In this document: one piece after another, positions 8,393-16,347 of the stretch
How positions within the stretch are numbered: the first letter of the stretch is position 1
How the letters are laid out: every line of letters begins with the position of its first letter
Assembly: GCA_947625255.1 (NCBI GenBank)
Contig: CANQNT010000006.1
Coordinates: 1-64,000 of the forward strand
DNA length: 64,000 nucleotides
Origin: an uncultured Acetatifactor sp.
GTDB taxonomy: Bacteria > Bacillota > Clostridia > Lachnospirales > Lachnospiraceae
Direction of reading: 5' to 3'
Notes under the pieces: generated by a model
Told to the model about the DNA's origin: nothing
Seen by the model: the letters and a program-made list of their open reading frames with translations, nothing else
Database searches by the model: none
Translations under genes and position numbers: made by a program

Positions 8393-9538
8393 ATGAGTGA
8401 GATCAAGAAATTGGGATTTGGACTGATGCGCCTTCCCCAGAAAAGCGACAATGCAACAGACATCGACATGGAACAGTTCAAACAGATGGTAGACCTTTTC
8501 CTGGAGCGGGGATTTACTTACTTTGATACCTCCTATGTGTATCATGACGGCGCTTCTGAAACCGCGATCAGGGAAGCCCTTGTCAAGCGCCATCCGCGGG
8601 AGAGCTTCCTGCTGGCGTCAAAATTTCCCACCTTCCAGATGCCTGCCGCAGACAAGGTGGAAACCATTTTCCAGGAACAGCTGGACAAATGCGGAGTGGA
8701 ATACTTTGACTATTACCTGCTCCACAACCTGAACCGCTACATCTATGCCACGGAAGTCCGGGACGCACATCTATTTGACCACATGAAGCAGTGGAAGGAA
8801 CAGGGCAAGATCCGCCACATCGCGTTCTCTTATCATGATGACGCCGCCCATCTGGATCAGATCCTGACCGAGCACCCGGAGGTAGACGCCGTTCAGATCG
8901 TTCTGAACTACTACGACTGGGAGGAGCCGTTCATCCAGTCGAAGAAGTGTTACGAGGTCATCCGTAGGCACGGCAAGCAGGTTATCGTCATGGAGCCGGT
9001 AAAGGGCGGAGCACTGGCAAAAGTCCCAGTCGGCGCGGAACACATCTTTCAGGATATTGATCCGGGCGCTTCCCCGGCCAGCTTTGCGATCCGCTTTGCC
9101 GCCTCGCAGGAAGGTGTGCTGGCCGTCCTCTCCGGCATGAACAATCTCGCCCAAGTGAAGGACAACACCGGCTATATGCAGGACTTCAAACCCCTCACCG
9201 ACGAGGAAAAACAAGCTTTGGCTGAAATGAAAGGAAAATATCAGGGGACCTGGAAATACCGCTGCAGCGACTGGTCCGCTCTGGATGATAATGCCTACGG
9301 CGTGCCCGTGTCCGGCATTATCCGGGCCTACAACAGTATGTTGATCCAACCCGATCCCACCTTCTGCGCGGAGCTGAACTACTATAAGAGTTTCCGCAGC
9401 GCCTATGACCGGGCCTTTGAGACAGGGGATTACACGGCGCAGACCGAGAAGATCGGCGGGGCGTTTGATGTCACGGCTGCAATGCGAGAGGCCGCCACAT
9501 ACCATGCAACAAATAACTATCAGACCTATATGGATTAA
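8393..9538 (+). CDS. Aldo/keto reductase with a cysteine-less, degenerate ferredoxin-like tail
   Basis: A 381-residue oxidoreductase of the family that normally carries two C-terminal 4Fe-4S clusters. The barrel is intact: Asp45, Tyr50, Lys77 and His111 form the catalytic tetrad, and MEPVKGGAL and VLSGMNNLAQV match the paralogues at 10092 and 12120. After about residue 285 the paralogues have CTACHYC. Here the same place reads YRCSDWSALDDNAYG, followed by VPVSGIIRAYN, which still resembles the PxGIxxFYN that follows the cysteines. The cluster ligands are lost. The start is the ATG behind AATAGGAGGAACC. It probably still binds NADPH, but electron transfer through iron-sulfur clusters is not possible. 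Confidence 0.85.
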   Translation: MSEIKKLGFGLMRLPQKSDNATDIDMEQFKQMVDLFLERGFTYFDTSYVYHDGASETAIREALVKRHPRESFLLASKFPTFQMPAADKVETIFQEQLDKCGVEYFDYYLLHNLNRYIYATEVRDAHLFDHMKQWKEQGKIRHIAFSYHDDAAHLDQILTEHPEVDAVQIVLNYYDWEEPFIQSKKCYEVIRRHGKQVIVMEPVKGGALAKVPVGAEHIFQDIDPGASPASFAIRFAASQEGVLAVLSGMNNLAQVKDNTGYMQDFKPLTDEEKQALAEMKGKYQGTWKYRCSDWSALDDNAYGVPVSGIIRAYNSMLIQPDPTFCAELNYYKSFRSAYDRAFETGDYTAQTEKIGGAFDVTAAMREAATYHATNNYQTYMD

Positions 9539-10078
9539 ATGCGAATGGAGGAATTTATCACGGCTAAGAATCTGATCATCTACTACTCCCGCAAAGGAGA
9601 AAATTACTGGAACGGCAGTATCAAAAATATTGCCAAGGGCAATACGGAGATCGTGGCAGAGTTCATTCAGAAGGCTGTGGGCGGCGATCTGTTTGAGGTG
9701 GATACGGTGAAGCCCTATTCCACGGACTACACCACCTGCACTCAGGAGGCCCAGCGGGAACTTCGCGCCGGCGCAAGGCCGGAACTGCAAAAGCATCTGG
9801 ACAACATTGAGGACTATGACAACATCTTCGTCTGTGGGCCGTGCTGGTGGGGAACTTTCCCGATGGCGGTGTTCACCCAGCTTGAAAGGCTGGATTTCAC
9901 CGGCAAAAAAGTAATGGCCGTCATGACCCACGAGGGCAGCGGCCTCGGCTCCTGTGAACGTGACCTGAAGAAAATCTGCAAGGGCGCATCCTTTGGAAAG
10001 GGGCTTGCCGTTCACGGTGCGGATGCTTCAAGGTCTGAAAGCACGGTAGCTGCATGGGCAATAAAAGCATTACAGTAA
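9539..10078 (+). CDS. Flavodoxin; start codon uncertain (ACG at the expected site)
   Basis: A flavodoxin of up to 179 residues. NLIIYYSRKGENYWNG is the FMN phosphate loop, and YDNIFVCGPCWWGTFPMAVFTQL and MTHEGSGLGSCERDL complete the fold. There is no signal peptide, so it is cytoplasmic, unlike the lipoprotein flavodoxins nearby. The only ATGs (9539 and 9545) lack a ribosome site. A perfect GGAGG at 9547-9551 instead sits eight bases before ACG at 9560, exactly where relatives begin MAKNLIIYYS. Either ACG initiates weakly or the ATG has mutated. The gene lies between two aldo/keto reductases in one apparent operon and could act as their electron donor or acceptor. Confidence 0.85.
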   Translation: MRMEEFITAKNLIIYYSRKGENYWNGSIKNIAKGNTEIVAEFIQKAVGGDLFEVDTVKPYSTDYTTCTQEAQRELRAGARPELQKHLDNIEDYDNIFVCGPCWWGTFPMAVFTQLERLDFTGKKVMAVMTHEGSGLGSCERDLKKICKGASFGKGLAVHGADASRSESTVAAWAIKALQ

Positions 10079-10091
10079 ACAGGAGGATACC

Positions 10092-11219
10092 GTGGAACGA
10101 TATTTTGGAGAAAATACCCCGAAGCTGGGTTTTGGCCTGATGCGTCTGCCCAAACGGGGAGGAAGAATTGATGTGGAACAGGTCAAAAAGATGGTAGATC
10201 TGTTCATGGAGGCGGGGCTGACCTATTTTGATACCGCCTATGTGTATGACGGCGGCGATTCCGAACGGGCCGCGAAAGAGGTTTTGGTAGACCGCTATCC
10301 CCGTGAGAGTTTTACGCTGGCAACCAAGCTGTGCGCATGGATGGGCGCTCACAATGAGCAGACCGCCAAGCAGCAGTTTTATACCAGCCTGGAGCGAACC
10401 GGCGCGGGCTATTTCGACTACTATCTGCTCCATGCGTTGCAGGCGGGGAACTACAAAACCTATGACAGATACCACATTTGGGATTTTGTAAAGGAACAGA
10501 AAGAAAAAGGGCTTATCCGACATTGGGGTTTTTCTTTCCATGCCACGCCGGATATTCTGGACGAATTGCTTACCGCCCACCCGGATGCCGAGTTTGTGCA
10601 GCTTCAGCTCAATTACGCCGATTGGGAAAACCCCGATGTGACGGCCCGTGAGAATTACGAGGTCGCCAGACGCCACGGCAAATCCATCGTGGTGATGGAG
10701 CCGGTCAAAGGCGGCGCGTTGGCAAATCCGCCCGCGGCAGTACAAAAGGTATTCCGGGAAGCTGATCCGAACGCTTCCTTTGCTTCTTGGGCGATCCGTT
10801 ACGCCGCTTCTCTGGACGGGATTATTACGGTGCTGTCCGGTATGAGCAACATAGACCAAATGAGGGACAATCTCTCCTACATGAAAAATTTCAAGCCTTT
10901 GGACAGTGCGGAACAGGCCACCGTCCGCAAGGCGCAGGAAATTATGACCGGCGTAAAATCCATTCCCTGCACCGCCTGCCATTACTGCACGGCGGGCTGT
11001 CCGAAAAAGATTGCGATTCCTGAGATTTTTGCCGCCCGGAACCAACAGCTCGTATGGGGGCAGTTGGAGGAAGGCAGACGCCAGTATGCGGAAGCGGTAA
11101 AGAACGGGGGCCGCGCCTCCGATTGCATCGCCTGCGGCCAGTGCGAGCGGGCCTGTCCCCAGCAGATCAATGTGATCACAAGGTTGAAAGACTGTGCGGC
11201 ACAGTTTGACCGCGTATAA
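10092..11219 (+). CDS. Aldo/keto reductase with C-terminal 2x[4Fe-4S] ferredoxin domain
   Basis: A 375-residue protein starting at a GTG five bases after AGGAGG. The TIM-barrel domain has the tetrad Asp47, Tyr52, Lys79 and His114. The C-terminal domain has two cluster motifs: CTACHYCTAGCP (Cys293, 296, 299, 303) and CIACGQCERACP (Cys345, 348, 351, 355). It would reduce a carbonyl substrate with NADPH or pass electrons to a flavodoxin or ferredoxin. The substrate is unknown. It follows the flavodoxin at 9539 by 13 bases. Among the five reductases of this array it is one of two with a fully intact ferredoxin tail. Confidence 0.92.
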   Translation: MERYFGENTPKLGFGLMRLPKRGGRIDVEQVKKMVDLFMEAGLTYFDTAYVYDGGDSERAAKEVLVDRYPRESFTLATKLCAWMGAHNEQTAKQQFYTSLERTGAGYFDYYLLHALQAGNYKTYDRYHIWDFVKEQKEKGLIRHWGFSFHATPDILDELLTAHPDAEFVQLQLNYADWENPDVTARENYEVARRHGKSIVVMEPVKGGALANPPAAVQKVFREADPNASFASWAIRYAASLDGIITVLSGMSNIDQMRDNLSYMKNFKPLDSAEQATVRKAQEIMTGVKSIPCTACHYCTAGCPKKIAIPEIFAARNQQLVWGQLEEGRRQYAEAVKNGGRASDCIACGQCERACPQQINVITRLKDCAAQFDRV

Positions 11220-11251
11220 ATACTTTAATCGATGAAATGAAGGTTTTCACG

Positions 11252-11325
11252 ATGAAAAAAAGTTAAGCTCGTAACAGGTGCGGGACAGATCAGCATGGCG
11301 ATTGTCCGGCGCGTCGGCCAGCTAC
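11252..11325 (+). pseudogene. Vestige of a short-chain dehydrogenase (N-terminal NAD-binding loop only)
   Basis: The frame reads VKLVTGAGQISMAIVRRVG, the start of an SDR Rossmann fold with the TGxGxxG-like NAD loop. The ATG at 11252 is out of frame by one base in a run of seven A; with six A it would read MKKVKLVTGAG. Nothing of the rest of the enzyme is left before the next gene. This is a recognisable stump of about 25 codons between two redox genes. Confidence 0.6.
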
Positions 11326-11369
11326 TACTACGGGCCATTGAAGCCGGAACAATGAAAGGAGAGTACCTC

Positions 11370-12104
11370 ATGGCAAGCGCCAAAACATTAAGAAAATTAT
11401 TTGTGCTTTTCCTGTCGGCATTGATGGTTTTATCCCTTGCCGCCTGTGCGGGAAATACAGAAAGTGCACCTTCCGATAGCGACAATTCTGCGCCGTCATC
11501 CGAGCAGTCGTCAAGTGAAGGCTCCGAAGCCGCCGGAGACAACGCATCAGAGGAAACGGAAGGCGGCACATCGTCTGACAACAAAATTCTTGTCGCCTAT
11601 TTTTCACACACCGGTGAAAATTACAATGTCGGTGTCATTGAAAAAGGCAACACCCATATCATTGCGGATATGATCGCGGAAGAAACCGGCGCAGATCTGT
11701 TTGAAATCGCCACCGTCAATCCATATCCCGATACTTACGATGAATGTAGGGATGTGGCAAAGCAGGAGCAAAACGACAATGCCCGCCCGGAGATCATAGG
11801 TCCGCCGGCGAATCTGGATCAGTACGACACCATTTTTATCGGTTATCCGATTTGGTGTGGCGATTTGCCGATGGCTGTCTATACGTTTCTTGAAAGCTAC
11901 GATTTTTCCGGCAAGACAGTGATTCCTTTCAACACCCATGAGGGCAGCGGACAGGCCAATACAAAAAGCAGTATTGAGGGGGCTTGTCCTGGTGCGACAG
12001 TATTAGATGGGCTTGCCATTCGCGGAAGCGTGGCACAGAATGAGCAAGATGAAGCTAAAGCAGATGTGATAGAGTGGCTTGATGAATTGAGATATACGAA
12101 TTAA
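11370..12104 (+). CDS. Lipoprotein flavodoxin
   Basis: A 244-residue secreted lipoprotein. The signal peptide ends in the lipobox LAAC (Cys about residue 27), followed by a Ser/Asp/Glu-rich linker to about residue 70. A complete flavodoxin domain follows: ILVAYFSHTGENYN (FMN phosphate loop), DTIFIGYPIWCGDLPMAVYT and THEGSGQANTKSS. The start is the ATG at 11370 behind AAAGGAGAG. Its extracytoplasmic location implies redox work outside the membrane, possibly linked to the DUF362 lipoprotein at 15505. It alternates with aldo/keto reductase genes, and the reductase at 12120 follows by 15 bases. Confidence 0.9.
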   Translation: MASAKTLRKLFVLFLSALMVLSLAACAGNTESAPSDSDNSAPSSEQSSSEGSEAAGDNASEETEGGTSSDNKILVAYFSHTGENYNVGVIEKGNTHIIADMIAEETGADLFEIATVNPYPDTYDECRDVAKQEQNDNARPEIIGPPANLDQYDTIFIGYPIWCGDLPMAVYTFLESYDFSGKTVIPFNTHEGSGQANTKSSIEGACPGATVLDGLAIRGSVAQNEQDEAKADVIEWLDELRYTN

Positions 12105-12119
12105 CAAGGAGGCAAACTT

Positions 12120-13253
12120 ATGATTTACAGAGATTTTCAGGATTTGAAATTATCCGCCCTGGGCATGGGCGCCATGCGCCTACCGGTCATAGACGGAGAT
12201 GATTCTAAGATCGACGAGGCAGCCGCGAAAGAAATGGTCGCTTACGCTATGGAACAGGGTGTGAATTATTACGACACCGCCTGGGGCTACCATGACGGCA
12301 ATTCGGAACTCGTGATGGGAAGGGCCTTAAAAGAATATCCGAGGGACCGTTTCTACCTGGCCACCAAATTTCCGGGATATGATCTGTCCAACATGACAAA
12401 AGTGGAAGAAATTTTTGAGGAGCAGCTGAAAAAATGCCAGGTGGAATACTTTGACTTCTATCTGTTCCACAATGTCTGCGAGATGAACGTTGACGCATAT
12501 CTGGATGAAAAGTACGGGCTTTATGACTACTTGATGAAACAGAAAGCAAACGGCAGGATTCGTCATCTCGGATTTTCCTCTCATGGAAACTATGATGTGA
12601 TGGAACGCTTCCTGGAGAAATACGGAAAGAGCATGGAATTTTGTCAGATCCAGCTGAATTACCTGGATTGGAGCTTTCAGGACGCCAAAGCAAAGGTGGA
12701 GCTTCTGAAAAAATACCACATCCCCGTTTGGGTGATGGAGCCGCTGCGGGGCGGCCGTCTGGCAAATCTGACCGATGAAGAAGAAGCCCGGTTAAAGGCC
12801 ATGCGTCCCGATGAGAAAATCCCTGCCTGGGCGTTCCGTTTCCTGCAATCCATCCCGGAGGTGACTGTCGTACTGTCCGGCATGTCCAACATGGAGCAGA
12901 TGAAAGAAAATATCCAGACCTTCCAGGAAGCAAAACCCCTTTCCGAGGAAGAAACGAAAAGTCTGCTGGCTATGGCGGATGAAATGGTACGGAAGATCGT
13001 CCTGCCCTGCACCGCCTGCCATTACTGCGTGAGCCACTGCCCGCAGGGACTGGATATTCCGACTTTGCTGGCTTTCTACAATGAGCACTGCTTCACCAAC
13101 GGCGGATTTATCGCGCCAATGGCCCTGTCCTCGTATCCGAACGACAAGCTGCCAAGTGCCTGTTTAGGCTGCAGGAGCTGTGAGGCCGTCTGCCCGCAGC
13201 AGATTAAGATCTCTGAGGCCATGGCTGATTTTGCCGATAAATTAAATATGTAA
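12120..13253 (+). CDS. Aldo/keto reductase with C-terminal 2x[4Fe-4S] ferredoxin domain
   Basis: A 377-residue paralogue of the protein encoded at 10092. Tetrad residues are Asp52, Tyr57, Lys83 and His117. The C-terminal clusters are CTACHYCVSHCP and CLGCRSCEAVCP. A strong AAGGAGG precedes the ATG. It sits 15 bases behind the lipoprotein flavodoxin gene. It probably catalyses NADPH-linked carbonyl reduction coupled to iron-sulfur electron transfer. The substrate cannot be inferred. Identity to its paralogues is moderate, so the array is an old rather than a recent duplication. Confidence 0.92.
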   Translation: MIYRDFQDLKLSALGMGAMRLPVIDGDDSKIDEAAAKEMVAYAMEQGVNYYDTAWGYHDGNSELVMGRALKEYPRDRFYLATKFPGYDLSNMTKVEEIFEEQLKKCQVEYFDFYLFHNVCEMNVDAYLDEKYGLYDYLMKQKANGRIRHLGFSSHGNYDVMERFLEKYGKSMEFCQIQLNYLDWSFQDAKAKVELLKKYHIPVWVMEPLRGGRLANLTDEEEARLKAMRPDEKIPAWAFRFLQSIPEVTVVLSGMSNMEQMKENIQTFQEAKPLSEEETKSLLAMADEMVRKIVLPCTACHYCVSHCPQGLDIPTLLAFYNEHCFTNGGFIAPMALSSYPNDKLPSACLGCRSCEAVCPQQIKISEAMADFADKLNM

Positions 13254-13283
13254 AACAATGATGGAACATGCGGAGGATGTCTT

Positions 13284-14294
13284 ATGAAAATCAGGAAATT
13301 GCGGCAAATCGAAGTCTCAGAGATCGGGATGGGATGCATGGGCTTTTCTCACGGCTACGGCAATGCACCGGAGCGTGCGTACAGCATCCAGGCCATCCAA
13401 GAGGCTTATGAGTATGGCTGTACGTTTTTCGATACAGCAGAAACCTATGGAACACAGCAGTTTTACCCCGGCCATAACGAGCAGCTTGTGGGAGAAGCAA
13501 TTCTCCCCTTCCGGAAGAAGATCGTGCTGGCAACCAAGTTTCATTTCCGAAATGAGATGCCCTCGGAGCGGAATTTGATTGACAAGGTAATCCGGCGGCA
13601 TTTGGAGCAGTCGCTCGAAAATCTTCAAACGGACTATGTGGATTTATATTACCTTCACCGCATTAACGAGGCAGTGCCTTTGGAAGAAGTCGCCCATGTG
13701 ATGGGAGATTTAATCCGGGAAGGCGTCATCCGCGGATGGGGCCTTTCCCAGGTGTCCGGGGAGATGCTGCGCCGGGCGGATTCCGTCACACCGGTTTCGG
13801 CAGTACAAAATATTTATTCCATGGTTGAACGGGACTGTGAGCGGGATATATTCCCGTACTGCCTGGAGCATGGGATTGGCGTTGTCCCGTTTTCTCCCAT
13901 CGCCAGCGGTTTGCTTTCGGGAAAAGTGACCGAGAAAACCCGCTTTGAAGGAGACGATGTGAGGAAATTTGTGCCGCAGCTCAGTGCGGAAAATCTGGCC
14001 GCAAATCGCCCCATTGTGGAGGCAATAACTCAATTTGCCACGGCCAAGAACGCCACGAATGCGCAGATTGCCCTGGCGTGGATGCTTCACAAATATCCAA
14101 ATGTAGTACCCATTCCCGGTTCCAAAAACCAGGAGCGGATTTTGGAAAATCTGAAAGCCAGTGAAGTCTCCCTGACAGAAGAAGAATTTTCTGCATTGGA
14201 ATCCGCGTTGAATGCGTGTACCATCTATGGGCACAGAGGGCATGTGGAAACAGAACAGAATCCCACGTTCGCATTTAGCAAACAGGGTCGGTAA
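13284..14294 (+). CDS. Aldo/keto reductase (no iron-sulfur tail)
   Basis: A 336-residue standard aldo/keto reductase: GMGCMGFSHGYG near the start, and the tetrad Asp50, Tyr55, Lys85 and His124. The C-terminal cofactor-binding stretch is VPIPGSKNQERILEN, typical of the AKR13/YajO-like group that prefers NADPH. There is no ferredoxin tail. It lies 30 bases after the previous reductase and runs in the same direction. It ends the reductase array; the next gene is an ECF transporter subunit 31 bases on. The substrate is unknown. Confidence 0.92.
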   Translation: MKIRKLRQIEVSEIGMGCMGFSHGYGNAPERAYSIQAIQEAYEYGCTFFDTAETYGTQQFYPGHNEQLVGEAILPFRKKIVLATKFHFRNEMPSERNLIDKVIRRHLEQSLENLQTDYVDLYYLHRINEAVPLEEVAHVMGDLIREGVIRGWGLSQVSGEMLRRADSVTPVSAVQNIYSMVERDCERDIFPYCLEHGIGVVPFSPIASGLLSGKVTEKTRFEGDDVRKFVPQLSAENLAANRPIVEAITQFATAKNATNAQIALAWMLHKYPNVVPIPGSKNQERILENLKASEVSLTEEEFSALESALNACTIYGHRGHVETEQNPTFAFSKQGR

Positions 14295-14325
14295 AGGACA
14301 GCGTTTACATATAGGAGAGGTTACA

Positions 14326-14874
14326 ATGAAGCGAAATATCAAAAATATGGTTTTGGCAGCGATGTTTCTGGCTATTGGCTTGGTGCTGCCTATATTCACA
14401 GGACAGATTCCGCAGATTGGCAATATGCTTTTGCCCATGCACATCCCTGTATTCTTGTGTGGATTGATCTGCGGCTGGCAGTACGGCGGGATCATTGGTT
14501 TGATTCTTCCATTGCTGCGTTCCGCCCTTTTCGGGATGCCGGTATTCTTTCCAACAGCCACAGCCATGGCTTTTGAGCTAATGACCTATGGCCTGGTTGC
14601 GGGGCTGCTTTACAGCCGCTCCAAATGGCAGTGTATCCGCGCGTTGTACCGCTGCCTGATAACAGCGATGTTGGCCGGACGCGTTGTATGGGGAATTGTA
14701 CAGGTGGTTCAGTTCGGCTTGATGGGGAGTGTTCTTACCTGGCAGATTTTTCTGGCAGAAGCTTTCCTCAATGCAATCCCCGGTATCCTTATACAGTTGA
14801 TCCTGATTCCTTCGGTGATGGTGGCGCTCAACCGGACAGGACTTGTCCGTTTTCACCGTATGCAGCCCCTCTGA
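14326..14874 (+). CDS. ECF transporter S component (substrate unassigned)
   Basis: A 182-residue membrane protein with about six segments, matching small substrate-capture subunits of energy-coupling-factor transporters: MVLAAMFLAIGLVLP, then LPMHIPVFLCGLICGWQYG. The start is the ATG at 14326 behind AGGAGAGG. The general ECF module (EcfAAT) is not in the window, so it would share the cellular one, as S components usually do. A vitamin or cofactor precursor is the usual cargo. It resembles PanT-like proteins, but I would not assign pantothenate. The reading frame ends within the start of the kinase-like gene that follows. Confidence 0.82.
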   Translation: MKRNIKNMVLAAMFLAIGLVLPIFTGQIPQIGNMLLPMHIPVFLCGLICGWQYGGIIGLILPLLRSALFGMPVFFPTATAMAFELMTYGLVAGLLYSRSKWQCIRALYRCLITAMLAGRVVWGIVQVVQFGLMGSVLTWQIFLAEAFLNAIPGILIQLILIPSVMVALNRTGLVRFHRMQPL

Positions 14875-15383
14875 TTGCTGTGGACGGCCGCTGCGCTTCC
14901 GGGAAAACTACTCTCACGGCGCAGATGCAAAAGGTTTTGGGCTGTAATGTTATTCACATGGATGATTTTTTCCTCCGCTCGGAGCAGCGAACCGAGGAAC
15001 GATTACGGCAGCCAGGAGGCAATGTGGATTGGGAACGTTTCCGGGAAGAGGTACTGACCCCATTCCGACAGGGTGTTCCCTTTTCCTACCGTCCCTACGA
15101 CTGTCACATACGAGACTTTCAGGAGCCTGTCCGGATTATACCGGACAGGCTCACAGTGGTGGAAGGCTCTTATAGCTGTCATCCGGAATTATGGGGCGAT
15201 TACGACCTGCATATCTTCCTATCCATTTCACCGGACGAGCAACTGCGTCGCATTCAGGCACGCAATGGATCTGACAAAGTGAGGGATTTTCAGTGGAAAT
15301 GGATTCCGTTAGAAGAACGGTATTTTCAAGCATTCCAAATCGCCCAAAGATGTGAGCTTTGTTTTGATGAAAAAAGCTGGTGA
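14871..15383 (+). CDS. Uridine-kinase-like P-loop kinase, start disrupted or non-canonical
   Basis: The reading frame encodes a P-loop phosphotransferase: IAVDGRCASGKTTLTAQMQ (Walker A at the very start), VIHMDDFFLRSEQRTEERL, PGGNVDWERF, VVEGSYSCHPELWGDYDL and RNGSDKVRDFQWKWIPLEERYF. These match the uridine kinase family. No ATG, and no ribosome site, lies at a suitable place. The upstream ATG at 14860 reads MQPL in the ECF-subunit frame and reaches the kinase frame only after a -1 shift at CCCCTCTG. CTG (14871) or GTG (14880) are the only in-frame candidates. The gene either uses coupled re-initiation or carries a frameshift. Its substrate may be a nucleoside or the ECF cargo. Confidence 0.7.
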   Translation: MIAVDGRCASGKTTLTAQMQKVLGCNVIHMDDFFLRSEQRTEERLRQPGGNVDWERFREEVLTPFRQGVPFSYRPYDCHIRDFQEPVRIIPDRLTVVEGSYSCHPELWGDYDLHIFLSISPDEQLRRIQARNGSDKVRDFQWKWIPLEERYFQAFQIAQRCELCFDEKSW

Positions 15384-15388
15384 AGGGA

Positions 15389-15484
15389 ATGCCCGGTGTG
15401 GTGCAGACGGAGGATAACCTCTCCTGTATGACACAGCATTCCAAATATCCGCAGATGGCGTATGAGCTTGGCAATAAATTATAA
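15389..15484 (+). pseudogene. Possible short coding remnant
   Basis: Between the kinase and the DUF362 gene the + strand reads MPGVVQTEDNLSC and ends HSKYPQMAYELGNKL, stop at 15482. The ending looks like the terminal helix of a larger protein, but I do not recognise the family. No ribosome site is visible. It may be the tail of a deleted gene. Confidence 0.25.
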
Positions 15485-15504
15485 TAACAAGGAGACCTCC
15501 AAGT

Positions 15505-16347
15505 ATGAGAAAACGGTTTTTACCTTTTTTCCTCACATTCCTCTTACTGTCAATGGTATTCACAGGTTGCAGTACACAGAATGAACCGACAACAGGCAGT
15601 TCCGGAAATCAAGATCAAACATCGTACAATGTCAATCCGTCCGGAACAGATTCCGATTCGGACGTTCCGACTGTCTACATGACCGCCGACATCTCCTCGG
15701 AGGGGATGCTGGCCGTATTCGAAGCCCTCGGCTGGACGCCCACCGGCAATGTCGCGGTGAAGCTCTTCACGGGCGAACCTCCCGCAAGCAATTATCTCCG
15801 CCCGGAGCTGATAAAAGATGTAGTTGATACTGTAAACGGTACGATTGTGGAGTGCAACACCGCCTACGGCGGCTCCCGCTCCGAAACGGCCATGCACTAT
15901 CAGGTGGCGGAGGATCACGGCTTCACTGCAATCGCCGATTTTCAGATTTTGGACGAGGACGGCTCCATGACTTTGCCTGTTGAGGGCGGCAGCGTTCTGA
16001 CAGAAAACTATGTGGGCGCGGCGTTTGCCGATTATGATTCCTACGTTGTCCTTTCCCATTTCAAAGGGCACGCTATGGCGGGTTTTGGCGGAGCCATCAA
16101 AAATATCTCCATCGACTGCGACTGCGACGGCAACCCCGCCGAGCCGGACATCCACGATATTGGAATCCTCGCCTCCACCGATCCGGTCGCCATCGATCAG
16201 GCGTCCATTGACCTGTGCTTCGCCGCCGAGGGGAGCGAGAGCCTGCAGCAGCGGGTGGAACGGCAGAACGGACTTCATACGCTGGAACACGCCGAGGAAA
16301 TCGGCCTGGGCAGCCGCACCTACGATTTGGTGAACATAGATGAATGA
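15505..16347 (+). CDS. DUF362-family lipoprotein with internal deletion
   Basis: A 280-residue lipoprotein with lipobox FTGC (Cys about residue 22). It keeps the DUF362 features VAVKLFTGEPP, ECNTAYGGSR, LSHFKGHAMAGFGGAIKN and, near the end, DIGILASTDPVAIDQASIDL. Relatives are about 340-370 residues and have some 60 residues between the GGAxK segment and the DCDC segment. Here GGAIKNIS runs directly into IDCDCDGNPAE. The deletion is in frame, so a shorter protein is still made. DUF362 proteins are thought to be redox or metal related; their reaction is not firmly established. The start is behind AAGGAGAC, and the gene overlaps the following permease by 8 bases. Confidence 0.8.
   Translation: MRKRFLPFFLTFLLLSMVFTGCSTQNEPTTGSSGNQDQTSYNVNPSGTDSDSDVPTVYMTADISSEGMLAVFEALGWTPTGNVAVKLFTGEPPASNYLRPELIKDVVDTVNGTIVECNTAYGGSRSETAMHYQVAEDHGFTAIADFQILDEDGSMTLPVEGGSVLTENYVGAAFADYDSYVVLSHFKGHAMAGFGGAIKNISIDCDCDGNPAEPDIHDIGILASTDPVAIDQASIDLCFAAEGSESLQQRVERQNGLHTLEHAEEIGLGSRTYDLVNIDE

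Noticed and set aside
8771-10015. 414-codon open frame on the minus strand
   Set aside because: It lies antisense to the reductase at 8393 and the flavodoxin, and its translation is low-complexity with no family motif. It is an antisense shadow of GC-rich third positions.
9921-11045. 374-codon open frame on the minus strand
   Set aside because: Antisense to the flavodoxin and the reductase at 10092, which have clear motifs and ribosome sites. No recognisable protein features.
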